This document shows, piece after piece, positions 1 to 13,670 of a DNA stretch of 64,000 nt; the stretch's first letter is position 1, and each line of letters opens with the position of its first letter. The position numbers and the translations under genes are program-made. The notes beneath the pieces were generated by a model, which saw only the letters and a program-made list of their open reading frames with translations, was not told the origin of the DNA and did not search any database. This stretch comes from Blastobasis lacticolella (lineage: Eukaryota; Arthropoda; Insecta; Lepidoptera; Blastobasidae): NCBI GenBank assembly GCA_905147135.1, contig LR990046.1, positions 13,856,501-13,920,500 on the forward strand, read 5' to 3'.

Positions 1-3000
1 TTTAAAGATCGCAATCGGTAAGTCACTCCCAGCGCAAGTTGGTTGGGTACTTTTGTATGGCCCTGGCACAGTTTGGCTGCGCGCGCGCCGGCCGGCGGCA
101 TTTGCTATGCTCGCTGCAATGTTGACCAGGTTTACCCATCCACTACTTGCTATGAATATTTGTAGACAACGTTTAATGTCCCCCAATACTGTTTTACCTA
201 GCATAAATTAATCTATTTATTTTACAGTTTATTGTGCACTGGAAAAATACATAGCGCATAACAGACAAAGTAATAAATAATAATAATAAGCTAGTTAGAT
301 GTTTATTAAAAATTGCTTGCATAAATTACTAAATAACATAACCGACAGAAAAAGTCGGATATCATCTGACTAAGATTACTTAAACTCAAATATTTTCTAA
401 ACTACAGGACCAATTTTAATGAAACAAAGCTAAGACCCATCTGGATTCGACTAGCTTTTAAATAGTGAAAACCGCATCCAAATCGGTCCATCTGTTCAGG
501 CCATACGATGCCACAGACAGATACACAGATATACACGTCAAATTATAACACCAATCTTTTTTTCGTTGAGGCTTAAAAAAGTATGTTAGCTCTCAGAATC
601 GATACCTAGTAGACTATACGAACAAGAAGTTCACTTCCCTTTTAGTACAGCCATAACATTCCGATTGGTAGATAAACCGCCCTACAACCTGTACAACAGG
701 TATACAAACAACGTATAACTTAAGTATTTATACATTTACACTACTACGGCACTGTCGACACACATAGCCGGCCCAGGGACATAAACCTAACAACTCAATA
801 GACGCGGATGTGGCAACAATCCCGACGACGCTGGAAGCCGCATAAGCGGACCTGTCGGCATTAACATAACAGTAGATAACAATCGTAACAGGCATAACAG
901 CGGCCGATGCGCCGGCGCAGCCGACCGGTTATCTCTGGATCTCCGCCGGGTTAGACGATATATTCAAATTATATACTTTCTCTAAACTCTCACTAGTTAG
1001 CACTCCATGACGGCTTATCATAAGCTGTTTCGGAGCCACTGGTTTCTTTCGGATTTATATATTTATTTGGATTTCTCGAACTTCGGCAATATTGCACGTC
1101 TGGCTTCGTTTGTGATGCTTATTTGTGATATTTTTTTATATCTGGTAAGGATATATTCATAGATTTCATATGTAAAGGTATTTAATTGTTTTATGCCTTT
1201 GTGGCATTCTTTCATATTTATTTATCAATAACATTGATTACTGCGTCCGTTTCCAGTGGCAAGTAGGTGTTATATCAATACGTGTTATATTTCATCCACG
1301 GGTGCAATAGTTCTACGTAACTACAGCATAAATATAAAAAATTAATTATAAATATTTTAGAAGTTATTTTTCCAACTTTCAAACTCCACATGCCCATAAA
1401 CCCTTCCCAATGAATCACCTGTTCAGAACAACCCATACGGAAGTCACCAAAATACTCGTCAACGCGTCTTTATAAAAACAAAAAACTTAGCCCCAGCATT
1501 GGCTCACAACCAAGAACGTGTGTAGAACTGAGCCAACGACCTACTCGAGGAACTTTCCAACACCGTATGTAAGTAGTCGATGACCGAGTGGGGTGTCGTC
1601 GGCTGGTGTAGTTAGAGTCGAGGACTACGGCCCGGCGCCTTACGATTTCCGCAGGTCGCGTGCTAGCACGCAACACTCACGACCTTGGATCCTGGCTAAC
1701 AACTCCGAATCAACTTTTACTGCCTAGCCATCGTACGGGCCTCAACCATCGCCGTATTGAGAACGGCGTACTCGAGTCTTGGAGCTAGAGATTTATGGCG
1801 ACCTATTTGGCATAGTACTATTTCTGCCCACACTAAACTTCCGCCGCGCCCGAGAGGCGGTGTCGGTACTCGCTAGATAATATCGCTGTTTGGACGCTCC
1901 ACTGCTTCTTATGTCTTTTTCGTTCCATTTTGAAAGGAACCTACTGTACACGACACGACGAATAAATAAAAATATAGGTTATGGCAACAATTTCGTTGGT
2001 TCTGAGTATTCGCACTCGATCCATTGGCATTTTCATTGAACAGCTTTCGAACATAATGCCACTATTTAAACGGAATCTCGCCGTAATTGTTCTGAATACA
2101 TGCCAATTGGAGTAGCTGCTGATTTTGTAACAGATAAACTATTACACAATCTGTTACACATCCGAATAATAATGGCGGTCGAGTTTCTGAACGATTTCTC
2201 ACACGGCAATGTCAATTCGTTCGCAAACAGACAGTCACTTCCGCAGAATTTGCCGGCAGTTTCCTCTCTTATGTAGGTGAGAATGCAATACTGGCTTCCT
2301 ATTACGTTTCAAGAGTTAAATTGGTCCGAATCCCACGTACAACCATTTTCTGAAGTAATTGAATTAAGCGGCTATGGCTCGCTATCACGCACGGAGACTC
2401 AATCGAAAAAAAAGACTATTATTGAAAATGTACGATTTTACGAACCTACGGTTCTAACTGTATTGAGTACCTACCTTCCTTTTGTTTGTTACGCCGATTG
2501 GTTTGTACTATGTATGAACCGTAGGATTGGTCCAGTCATGGTCGTCTTTATTTCATACTCGGTTCGGCATAGTTCGGGTGTATTCGGCAGCTCGTATGGT
2601 TCGGTCGGTATTGGGCGGCGCTGGGCGGCAGCCAAGCCATTCCCGCCGTTCCGAGTTTAAATTTGGAACACTATTTTTTATAGACACCTACGTTCGGAGA
2701 GGTGAACAATCTCCTTGCCTTTCGGACATGGACATTTATGATAAAATATGTAAAGTTTTTTTTATCATGTTACATGATAAAATAAATTACAAACTAAATT
2801 CGACACGAGCTTAGTCACAAGCTGTACTTTCAGTTCCCCAGGCGAGATTCGAGAACCCAAAAAATTTAAATTTTTTCTCTTCTAGTTTTTTGCATCTGTC
2901 CACAGCACGGAAAACCTGATCTCCAAAATCTTAAGCCCACAACAAACTTTTATCTAAAGCCCGTGCTGCGTATTTACGCGTCTTCTTCGGCTAGTTTTTG

Positions 3001-4073
3001 GGAACGTGCCCGTCTCATTACCGTTGCAGAGTGAGAGTTAGGGTTCTAGCTCCAAGCTGTCCTTTCCTTGAATGACAGTACCGTTTGATAACGTATCATC
3101 ATTATCAATAGATAGATAGAAAGATAAATATGTCGTTTATTTATCGCCAAATAGATAATACATAAACCACAATATTAAACAGACAGTAAATACAAAAATA
3201 CATAAAAATATAACAAAAGCGGGAAATAACATATGTATGTGTTTATATGTAATCTCTTTATTGCATCAATTTATAACATTACAGGAAATAAAAATACAGT
3301 TTATAAAAAATAATATATATATAAAAACCCCGTTATAATGGGATATGGCTGCGGGGAACATGATAATAAGTCACGCTCCCCTGTTATTCTGCCATGCCAC
3401 ACACAACATAAGAAGGAAAAAAATACCAAACTAATTGCAATAATGTGCAACCAAGAACCACCAAGAAACAACTACTAAGAAAGAAAGATAAAAGAAAAAT
3501 ACGTAGAAAAAGCACACAACACAAATAGGTATGTTTGACGACTTTATCTACCTGCCCACTACCTCGATAAATGTTTTTCTATATTTTCATTCTTTTTGAA
3601 CTTTACTTTCATTCTTCCAATAAGTAACACATTTAAATTCTCAAGGCATAATTGACCGAAAGCAAGTTCAATAATCGTACTAAAATTAATTCTGTAGGCG
3701 ACTGTTTTTACATATATAACAAAAATGTTCACAAGGACACTTGAGCAGGTGTCTCTATGTCCATTCATACGTGACATGGATACAGCAAATTCGTATCCTG
3801 TAGCGACTGATTAGGATTCCAGGTGCGCAAAATTACTGTTAGCCAAATGAAAATGTATGTCACTCACTGGCTATCCACGAAAACGGGTTAGAAGCCTCAA
3901 TTCAAAGATATTGGTGCCACTATGTCCAATTTCTTTGCCTCAATTTGACGAATAGGTTTAGTGTACTATTTTGGTTTTATTATGCGAGTGTGAAATTTAT
4001 TACAGGTAGCTACACGGCGAAAGATAATGAGCAGTTTTCCAATAGGTATCTAAAGCATTCCTAACCACTCACC
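1..4073. other. Gene-free AT-rich stretch
   Basis: I see no coding exon here on either strand. Open frames are short, lack splice context and have no recognisable protein. A small CpG-rich patch lies near 80-115. A short hairpin (9-bp arms, 3-nt loop) lies at about 2764-2784. The rest looks like intron or intergenic DNA with unidentifiable old repeats. Confidence 0.5.
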
Positions 4074-4340
4074 AGATGGCGCCCCGACAATTTTGGTAAT
4101 TTATAATCGCTTGAAATAGGTTCTTAGCAAACAGGATATAAACACTGAGTACGTTGTATTGGATAATATTGTATTTGTCAATAGTTTTCAACCATTTTAG
4201 AGGTTGTAATAATAATGGAACAGTTATGTTTACATTAATAAACATTTTATTTTTAAGTTTAGTATTAGTTGGCTGCATGAAATCATTACCACCATCATAC
4301 AGATTAAAAAAAGATTACCAAAATTGTAGGAGCGCCATCT
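4074..4340. mobile_element. MITE with ~26-bp terminal inverted repeats
   Basis: The stretch begins AGATGGCGC and ends with its complement GCGCCATCT. The next ~17 bases (ACAATTTTGGTAAT and its complement) also pair, giving near-perfect inverted repeats of about 26 bp around an AT-rich core with no coding capacity. This is the architecture of a non-autonomous DNA transposon. I could not fix the target-site duplication, so the superfamily is open. Confidence 0.6.
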
Positions 4341-7300
4341 ATTGATGCTTTTTGAAACCAACTATCTATACCTACTGGAAATCTCCTCATTGCTTTATTA
4401 TGAAAAAATATGTAGCAACAAAGACAAGTTTCTACAAGTATTAAGTCAAAGTTGTTGCATTTAAAATGTCTGAACATCGCGTAGACATAATTCAGAGAGT
4501 TTTATTTCTTCATTTACTCCACTTTGACGCTTTTTAAAGTTAAGAAACGGCTAAGTACAAATCTTCCGCTAGTACTGTTTAACATACGAATTATAGACAT
4601 AAGTTCATAAATTGATGTGGATTGTGGGATAATTGCCTGAAGACGAAGCCGGTTCCTGAAATTCTTGTCATGGAAAGCTTGGTACATCATAATATTACAA
4701 CGAGCAACTACTCTACTCCTTTATTTCCGGGCGAATATAAATATATAAAGATTAAAAAGAAGAGAAAGTAATATTGATACCTAGATTGAATGTCTCACAC
4801 GATAAAAACAACTACGTACGATGAAAATCCGGCGATCAATATGCAATTTTCGCCTCAAACATGATAAACGCAGAGGTTATCTATTGGATGAGCGCACCTG
4901 ATTGCATCACCGCGCGTTGTGCCGCGCGAAGCGTTATTTACGCCCAAATCGGTTGTCAATCGGATTTCATCAGTAAAATATATAGGTACTTACTTTAATT
5001 TTGATATAGGCTTTACAATATTAAGAGAAATATAGGTACTTTTAAAATGTTTTTACCATATTATGAAAATCATAAAAGGAATCAGGATTATTTATCTGAT
5101 CGAATATTTACATTAGATAATAATATGACGTAAGTAATAAGTAGAAGTTTCTACTAGAGTAGCACAATTTATTTTTGGAATGTGACGATGTTGTTCTGGA
5201 AAAAATCGAGTACTTACGTCTACAATCGCGAAAAAGTACTGAACCAATGATTTTATGCCAGTTACCTAATAAAATAATGTGTTTTACTGATTTATAAATA
5301 ACCCCAGGATTTCAGCCGTTTGAGGTCGAGACGTTGTGACCGTGGAGACTTGACGCTTTAAAGTTTAATAAAGTATTGTGTAAAAAGCTGGTAGACAGGT
5401 AAAGAGAGGAAAATATATCTATGCATTGCTAGGCAACGCAGCCAGCTTTCTGGGCACCGTTCCGGGAGAACGGTGTGGACGGCTTTTTTAATTTTTAATG
5501 TTTTAGCATTAGTGTTAACTCTAATGGTCTGTGTAAATATATAATTGGTACATACCTAAATAAAAAAATATAGGTATAGCAATTTATAACAGTCACACGC
5601 AAAATTTATCAATTTTCCATAACTTAATACGAATTGCAATTATAAAAGCGTCTGAAGAAGTCCACTGCTGGACAAAGATTTTCATAAAGAATTTGACAAA
5701 TTGACAAATGACATGGGTTCGCATGATCATCACCAGACTACCGAATCCATCCCGTTCATACTTGCAATTATATCGAAATGTTATAAACAGCATTTATAAC
5801 ATTGCATTACATTTGTTACATTGTCATAAATGTCGGCTGATTTTCTGTAAAGCTGAATATTATACAGAGCGAATCGCCTCAGGGGTAAACGGTCTAATCT
5901 AAGACATCCGTCCGACATTTCTCCTGAGTCCTGGCAAACATTTGAACATTGAAATTATGGTAAAATCGTTGTCAAAAGCTCGTCTCCAACGGTGGAAGCA
6001 AATGCTCCCATGCAAAGCCTCAGTCGGTTACCACGAAAATGCTGCTTGTTTTAAAATAGGTACTTGTATAAAAATATGAAAAATATCAATTCATTCAAAT
6101 CAAAACTAGTACAGGCATCCGACTCTCATTTCACGGTCTCATTTTGACGCCATCACTGCACCGTGGCATCAAGGTCTCGTTCGCGGCTACAATACAAGTA
6201 TTTCTTAATCCACTGGCTAGTGGTTGGTACTCCCCGCTGCGTGCGTACGCCGAAAATGTCATGCTTCTACGTAATTATGTGTCGGCAAACATTAGGATTG
6301 TGGTGCCCCGTTGATTTTATCGGGCCACATAATTCGGACGAATGTTCCCCTTGAAACTTTACCACTTAGAGCGTTGCGCTGTGGTAAAAGCTACATTCTT
6401 TTGTCCAGGATAAACTGGTTGCGTCGTAGGCTTAGTTATGGCTAGGTTAGCGTTGCAATACTGGTTCGTCCCATCGCAAAACTTGGTATTACTAAATAGG
6501 TTATGACTTTTTTCTTTACTAATGGTAAGTGACGATGCGGCCGAATGGAGCATACCCATCTTGGAACAGCCTATTCACTCTAGTCTTGAAGGCATCCAGA
6601 TTATATTGATCAGGGAACACACTTGCAGGCAACATGTTTCATTCCTTAGCCGTACGCATTATAAAGGTCGAACCACAGCGGCGGCGGGGACTTGATCTAG
6701 GTAACCACATTAACGTACTCATTGACAAAATCAATTACAAGAGCATATTCTCAAAGCAGAGGCAATTGTCTGGAAAAGCCGCAACCGCAAAACTATACCG
6801 AACAAGGCCAATTGTAAAATAAGACTTGTTGTTTATTAAATTGGCATCTGCATGGTTAGGTCAATGCGTAATTTTAGCTGCTCTGCAAGTACCTACATTC
6901 TAATTGATGGAAACAGTATAGTCTGTCTGTACCGCTTTGTGCCTAAATTAGTTGTGAGCAAAGGTGTTAACATCTTTTGTCAAAGCATTTGTTGTAGCTT
7001 ATTCATACATCATACAATCTTACATCCGTGCAACATCGTACGTATAACGGTTTCCTGAGGCCCTATTTTTTATTAGATATTTTGATGTATGATGCTGATT
7101 ATGACCATTTTTGAACCGTAGTCCATATTGCCAATGTGATTTAAAAAAGATTGAATTTTCCCTGCCGAAAATAAAAATTGAAGACCGTTCGATTCGATGT
7201 GAGCGATTAAAAAATAGAGTCCCTGAGGGTGCTCCATAGAGTGTACAGTAGCGCATAGGTGAGCCTACGCAGGTGGGACAAAGCTAAATTAATTATTTGA

Positions 7301-8599
7301 GATCCAAAGAATTCTGGAGTTACACGAATTAACGCCTGATACAATCAATACAATAGCCATCATAGATACAGTGGATTTCGTTTAAGATGATATGATATGA
7401 TAATATTACTATTCATATTAACATATAGAATAGAATTAGTTTCCATCCCACATAGGAGCAGCCAGATTGTATAGTTTAAAATAAGATAACAGTGCGCAAA
7501 AGTAAAACATTTATTTATTTATTTAGGTCATCGTTTGAGGATTCAATCTAATATTGTCTTGATGTTGACTTCGCCAACAAACATTTTATAATGAATTTGA
7601 AATGAGCTGTTTACTAAATAATTCAACCTCCCCTTAGTATTTAATCATGTCCTTCTCAAAATGAAATAGGTCCCTCCCACATTAAAATATAATATTCCGA
7701 CCTAATTTTCCTCGTGAACCTTCACCGGCTGAATTCTGAATAATGCGTAACACCTAGATTACTACGAAACGTTATCACATTTATGCGTGAAATGTGCGAG
7801 TTGTCGAAAAGTGGGTATCACATGTGTCTTGGCCCACAAGGCCAGATTATAAAGTTCACGTCCCACGCGGGCGGCAGGGCCGCGTCGAGCAACAAATTGG
7901 CAATTTGACAAAAATGCAGTGAACCGAACACGCCGCGGCCGCAGCGCTCGCCGGCGATCCCACCGCGCGAGCTGGTGCATTGGACTTGATTGTCCTATAT
8001 TGTAAAATACATCAACTCTATTATAAATGGGAATCTTAGTCTCTTATTTCAATAAGAGGTTGAGTGTAGCAAAGATGACGCTGAGGAAATTTGCGGATTC
8101 GGAACCCACTCCCAGGTGCATATTCTCAAGTTTCTCGGAATCGCACCCTCTTTGGTATCCTCTAACCCAATAAAATGAACAGGTTTATTGCAAATCCTGC
8201 TAATTTGTGTTTTGTAATAAAAGATCTTTTACTGCGTAAAATGCAAGACTACGCAATTTTGAATGTCCATAAAATAGCAAGCCAATAATGATTTTTAGGA
8301 AGGTGCCTGCGACTCGTGCGTGTTTTGTTTGAGGCTGATGTCACTCCGCGTCTGCGGTCGCTGCTTGAATCACAGTTACACACACTAGCCATTGTTGGCG
8401 GCGGGCGGCGCGCCCGCGAGCGCCGCAGCGACGCGACACAAACACGCCGGATAATTACTGTTTGCAGTGCTGCCGGTGCACTCATTGTCATCCCCGATTG
8501 TGTACCCATCATAAGCTTTGACATTAAAATCAACATGTCATTTACCAATTAAGAATCGACACGTAGTCGGAAAGTCGGCTTACTGAATATGACTCTCAC
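4341..8599. other. Gene-free stretch with repeat remnants
   Basis: No exon is supportable. The segment 6505-6720 is a degraded copy of a LINE-derived repeat also seen at 34245-34680 and 41430-42110. GC-rich patches at 7855-7975 and 8395-8450 stand out from the AT-rich background and may be regulatory DNA or downstream exons of the minus-strand gene that begins at 9475. I could not join them in phase to that gene. Confidence 0.4.
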
Positions 8600-9475
8600 C
8601 TGTGCTCTATTGATGACATCGTGCGGTCCCCGCCATGTCGTGGCCGAAGGCGTCTTCCTCTTGGCCAGTTCCAGCGTCGCCTCGCTGGGGCACCGCTCGA
8701 ACATGAGCACGCGCTCGGCGACGGAGCCCCGCGTCAGGAACGGCCGCACCGGGGTTGCGCCCCCGGCCGCCGAGCTGTCGCCCGCCCCGGCGCTGGAAGA
8801 GCGGCGTGCGCGAGCCTCAAACTTGGACCTGGCCTCTGTAACATGTGAACCGAGCGAAGCTCGTCTTTCGCTGCTAGCGCCGGCTGCCGGCTTCCTGGCG
8901 CCGGTCTCCAGCCGGTCCTGATAGCGGCTTTTGGCGTAATCCACGAGCGACACCGGGGGCACCACGTCGGGCCGCTCCGAGGTGCGCTCGGCCACCACGC
9001 CGCCGGTGCGCAGCGCTCGCAACAGGCGCTCCTCCTCGCGAGCCACCTCGAGGCGCATGGCCGCCGGGTCCGCCCGGCGCGCGCCGGGTCCCGCGGCGCC
9101 CGTGCCGTTGCGCTCTGGGACCAAGTCCGGCGGCAGGGTCACCTCCACTGTGTCGCCCTCCAGCTCTGAGAGCTGCTGCTCGCGACGATGCTCTATATCT
9201 CTAATTCTGTTGTCCCTGCGCACGTCCGGGCGCTGGTCGCGTCTGAATTCCGGTCGTTGCTTGATATCTGGTTTGGGCTCCGGCTTCGGCTTGGTCCGCA
9301 GACTGTCGGTCAGTTTGAGGCCGGGCGTGGGCCTACAGGAGAGGATCTCGGTGGGCGCCAGGCCGCGCGCCTTCCAGGTCTGGTAGATAGCCTCCGCGTG
9401 GTCGGAGATCTGCTTGGCGATGGCGGCGATGTCCTCCTCGCCGGTGTCGATCTCGCGGCGCGCCGTGGCCGCCAT
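8600..9475 (-). CDS. First coding exon of a basic, disordered protein (292 residues here, continues downstream)
   Basis: A GC-rich exon codes 292 residues from the ATG at 9475 down to a good donor (CACAG|GTGAGAGTC) at 8600/8599. The frame is open further upstream, but that part is Ala/Arg/Pro low-complexity with GC-rich, promoter-like composition, so I chose the ATG that opens MAATARREIDTGEED. Visible parts are an acidic/helical N-terminus (residues 1-47, with DHAEAIYQTWKARGLAP), a Lys/Pro- and Arg/Asp-rich linker (60-95), a Glu/Arg helix near 145-165, Ser/Ala/Gly linkers, and a short conserved-looking block RGSVAERVLMFERCP near the C-end. I do not recognise the family with certainty. The basic, disordered make-up and the last block suggest an actin/cytoskeleton adaptor (supervillin- or smoothelin-like), which is only a guess. 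Downstream exons were not found and may lie beyond the left edge. Confidence 0.6.
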
Positions 9476-10003
9476 GGCGAGCGCCGGCGCCGCTGCCGGG
9501 GGTGCGCGCAGCCCTACGCGTCCACGGTCAGCAGTAGGGCTCCATGTGATCCGGGCGTCCTGCACAAACACTGTCGCTCGCGCACTGAGGGTAACGATCA
9601 CTGGGGAAGAACTGCACTGGGAAAGGCGCGTCGATGCGGCACAGACCAGCTGTGGCGGGCGGGCGGCGGGCGCGTACACAATAAACAAAGGCGGGATCGC
9701 GGTGCGGCGGCTCGCGGCGAGACGGGGGCCGGCGGCGGCGGCTCGCGCGGACTGCGGCCCGGCGCGCGCCCGCACCGCGGCCCCCCGCCCCGCCGCCGCC
9801 GCGCCCTCGCGGGCCCTCCCGTGCCTCCCATTCATTACCTCCTGCCTGATTGACTGCACTGCAGCCACCTCATCCAGGATCAAAACCATCATTAATATTT
9901 TCCGAATCAGTAGTAATGTAGGTATGTAAGTCAGCATTCAGCATCGATTGAAATTTGTTATTTAAAGGAGTTTCTGTTATTTATGTTGGCGTTTTGATGC
10001 AAC

Positions 10004-10607
10004 GTGACTAACAAGTACTTTTATACCGCTTCCACCTCCCTCAACCTCAATGTTCCACGAATACATAGCCGCGTCGTAGACAAAAGAACTTTTACCAATA
10101 AGTATTATAGGACTAATTTGGGCCTGCACTCCACAGTCCCCCGAATGTGCCGGGAATACAATCATTTGTGCGGAGCGGCGGATGTAGATTTATTCCACCT
10201 CAAGAGTATGAGTTTTAAGACCACTTTGTTCAGGCATGCTTTCGACGAAAATGCGCCTTAGATCGCGAAGAAGCACTGTGAATTGACATAGTTAAATTCC
10301 AGTTTACATACCCATATTGAATTTCAAATTAATTTTGTTTTATAATATTAACCTACACTAACCTGTAACTCGTTATTTTTGGTATACCTGTTTTAACTTA
10401 CCTTAATATTAAGTACTCACTGCTGTTGTTATGATGTCCAGTTAGTTATCAATGATTAACGATACAAGATGTGTTTGCCTATAATTGGTTTTACACTTAA
10501 AACTAGAGTACAAAATGTATTTTTTATAGTTTATACCTACCTATGTATCTTGTATACAAACTGTTGATGAACCAAAATAAATAAATAAATAAATAAATAA
10601 ATAAATA
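10004..10607 (+). mobile_element. LINE 3-prime remnant with AAAT tail
   Basis: An 85-residue frame (10004-10261) resembles the C-terminal end of a non-LTR retrotransposon polyprotein, including the block RMCREYNHL and a final Phe-rich stretch. It is followed by an AT-rich 3-prime region and a tail of about 33 bp of repeated AAAT (10573-10607). The reverse transcriptase core is absent. I infer a strongly 5-prime-truncated LINE; the clade is undetermined. Confidence 0.5.
10573..10607. repeat. (AAAT)n microsatellite
   Basis: About eight uninterrupted units of the tetranucleotide AAAT form the 3-prime tail of the LINE remnant described at 10004-10607. Confidence 0.9.
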
Positions 10608-11138
10608 CCGCTTCGCTTTGACAAATCATTCATGAACTCTTTGACATAAAATACTCTATCTTTTAATACAAACCAAAAGAAAATCTTACTAAAAACAATC
10701 ATATAAATTTTCACACCCACTGTTATGAGCTAAAATTGAGAAAAAGATTTCTCTTCATAATTTTGGCCAATGTGTCGCGCATCTGTTATTGTATTTTTTA
10801 ATAAAAGTCTAATATGACATTCTATGACATTCGTTTTCGAGATCAAATTACAATTGCTAGTGTGGAAAAATCAAGGGAAGATCTTTGAGCAACAGACTGC
10901 TGCCGATCACCTGCGCGCAGTAGTTGGCTGATCAAAATCTTTGAATCTAATACAATATAATAATCGGTTTCACGATAGGTGTGCTAGGTAGAGTAAAAAG
11001 GTCCTTCCTAATGACTACAAAAGCCTTTATTTATTTTTAAAGATCTGTTTTTAAAGAGTTGTCCCAGTGTTATGACAAACACAGGTAGGCGACGGACAAG
11101 GGACTTTGTTTCATTTCATATTCTGAGATTTCATAATA

Positions 11139-11286
11139 CAGTGCCACAAACGTATCTGATGACCCTGCTGTGACGGCGTCGCTGTTGTTGGCATTTACTG
11201 ACATGTCATTCCGAATACATTTCAAAATCAAGTGCAGCCATTTCTCGCAGTTTCAGTTTTGGCCACCAGATAAGTTTGTGGCACTG
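11139..11286. mobile_element. TA-flanked MITE (Tc1/mariner-like)
   Basis: The left end CAGTGCCACAAACGTATCTG and the right end, complement of CAGTGCCACAAACTTATCTG, pair over 20 bp with one mismatch. Both ends are flanked by TA, the target duplication of Tc1/mariner elements. The 148-bp length and lack of any frame mark it as non-autonomous. A degenerate relative of the right end lies at about 36495-36525. Confidence 0.65.
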
Positions 11287-12599
11287 TACGTCAATGAACG
11301 TTAATTTTTTTTCTTTAACGAAAGTTTAATAAATATTTCTGCCACGATCCTTACCAAGAGCACAGAATAAGAGGAGGCTTCTACCTTTGAGCTAAGAGCG
11401 TAACTGAACTACAACTTCACAATGTTGCGAAAAATTAAGTAAAGGGGAAACTCTTTAGTTTACGTCTTGTTCCAGTTCAAATAGCGGCGAGGCAAAGGAA
11501 GCGGCTTATCTCGAGCCAGACGTACTTATATTTAATCTGTGGCGACGGCGGGCGCACGCGCGGCGCCGCCCGCGACGCAAATAGCGCAACACTATTTATT
11601 TACGAAGATTCCCCCATAGTTTTGGTCTTCCTTCGCGGCACCGGCTATTATAACATTATCTGTGGCGAGGAAGCGAAAAAAATAGGGGGACGACGCTCGT
11701 CTCGGACTTCCGCAACACATGGTCGGTTTAGGTGTTAAATATAACGCGGAGATGACAATTCTTCGTTTAAATACTTTAAAAGATAATATATTTCTTATCG
11801 AGAACCAATTAGCACCCCGTGCTTGACGGTGTTATTATTTCGGAAATTTAATTTTGACTCTTCTTATTTAAGGGAGAGGAGGGTCGGCCGAGGGTCAGAG
11901 AGAGAGGAATAGTCGGACAATCCTGGCGTTAACCAGCAAGATCGCTCGCTGGAGTAAATCAAAGAAACAGATATATGTATAACTTCAATTAAATATCTTT
12001 CTTGATAACTCTACCTAGAGCGAATGGCAATTCAATTAAAAAGACATCAACGAGCTAAATAATAAATAAAATGTATGTGTACAACACATTATTTTTATTT
12101 AATACTTTTAACTAAACCGTAAATATTTTAATCTAGATTTTAATAACAATATTGTCAAGGAATGCCAATCGATTCCCAAGACTGTTCTATCAAGGTCCCG
12201 AGCAGCGGGTTACCTTTTACATTACAACGGGAACATTTACGGGTGTTTTTGAAACTATTTTTTTTATTTATATAATTGGGTTATCTTGTCAAAATATACT
12301 TTACAAGTCAATCCTCCACGATTACAGGAAGGAAACAACACACCAATAGCCATAGAATACAGTAAACCTGCATGACAAGAATTAATCTCACAAAAATAAT
12401 TATACATTTACAGCACGCGTCCTAATTGACGTCATATTACAATTCCACGTATACCGGCGCATGCGCCGTCACGCCCCAGTTGCTCCAGGGATTGACGCAT
12501 GCGGCTCACCCACTGATGAATAACCACATAAAAGCATACAAAAAACCCAATACTTACTCAAATAAATAATTTTCCAAATCCCAGATGAGATTCATTAAT

Positions 12600-13215
12600 T
12601 CATCATCACAGCCCAAAACTGTCCACCGCAGGACTTAGGGCCTCTCCCACGAAAATGGAGCTCATTGCCATAATCTCCACGCTTGGCAAGCGAGTTGTAG
12701 ATCGCAGTTTTATATATATAACAATTTAAATTATATAAGTTTTAATTGTATTTGAATGACCTAAAACTCTTAATTATTGTATGTCCGTGGGCAGACCACA
12801 GACCTCTATGTATTTACTTAACATCAGTATATTATTACTGTAAAGGTAAAGTAAAGTAGTGTTGTTGAGTGTGCCATTGTTATGTTCAGTTCCTTGTTCT
12901 CTCTCTCTCTTTCTCTCTCTCCTATTATACTATCTATAAATTTCGGTCTGTGATTTATTAATTTAATTAATGTTACATTTAAAAAAAAAGCTACGTAGCT
13001 TTAAGTCAGCCATTGTACTGTAATGTGCATGAAGTTTTGAATAAATAAATAAAAGTATTAGAATTATAATTTGAAAATGCTGCTGCCTATTTTCCAGCCT
13101 ACAGAGATTCCAGACATCTTGTCTCGAAAACATTAGTCGCCTGCGACACCCATGAGTGTAAAGAGTTGGTAGTATTCTACTGTGCCGGCACCACACAGGC
13201 TCATTACTTGCTGTG
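12600..13215 (+). repeat. Interspersed repeat split by a ~345-bp insertion
   Basis: The halves 12600-12727 and 13070-13215 align in order with the uninterrupted copy at 43785-44045 (shared phrases include CCTCTCCCACGAAA and CATTAGTCGCC). Between them sits an AT-rich segment ending in GAATAAATAAATAAA, which looks like a retrotransposed 3-prime end with its own poly(A) signal. It has no coding content. Confidence 0.5.
12899..12922. repeat. (CT)n microsatellite
   Basis: A near-perfect CT dinucleotide run, interrupted once by TT, lies inside the insertion at 12728-13069. Confidence 0.85.
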
Positions 13216-13670
13216 TTCTTATTCATTGGTTTCTCTTGAACACACATTCAAATACTTACTTAGATGAAATGAAACCGATCCAACGTTGTTTTGTTTCATT
13301 AATTAAACAAAACGTTTAGTTTGCCGAACAAAAGATATTCTCATCATGACATGTACAAAAGACAGCATGTCGACTTACACAAAACCAGTATAAAAGGAGC
13401 TGAAATTGGTATGCGCGTTTACAGAGACCCTAGCTCATCTTATACTAGTTATAGGTAAGTAGATACTCGATATGCTGTCTTGTATACGTATTTTGTAATA
13501 AATATTATAAAGTGCCTAGCATTCTTTGTGATGTTACGTGTCCTGTATTAGTTAGAAATGGCAATTTGTTATAATCAACGTAGGTAGGTTGAATGAAGAG
13601 GACAGCGGGCCTTGCCAGAATAATATACACTAAGATGATGATGATGAACGTAGGTACACGCAAATTTGAC

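Larger units (their letters stand above)
9940..12600. other. Gene-free stretch with LINE tail and MITE
   Basis: No exon is supportable. Contents are a LINE 3-prime remnant (10004-10607) and a 148-bp TA-flanked MITE (11139-11286), both listed separately. A CpG-rich patch lies at about 11540-11600. The remainder is AT-rich and uninformative. Confidence 0.45.

Noticed and set aside
8589..9929. Plus-strand frames of 110-221 residues over the GC-rich exon
   Set aside because: They are shadows caused by high GC. The minus strand has the coherent protein and splice donor.
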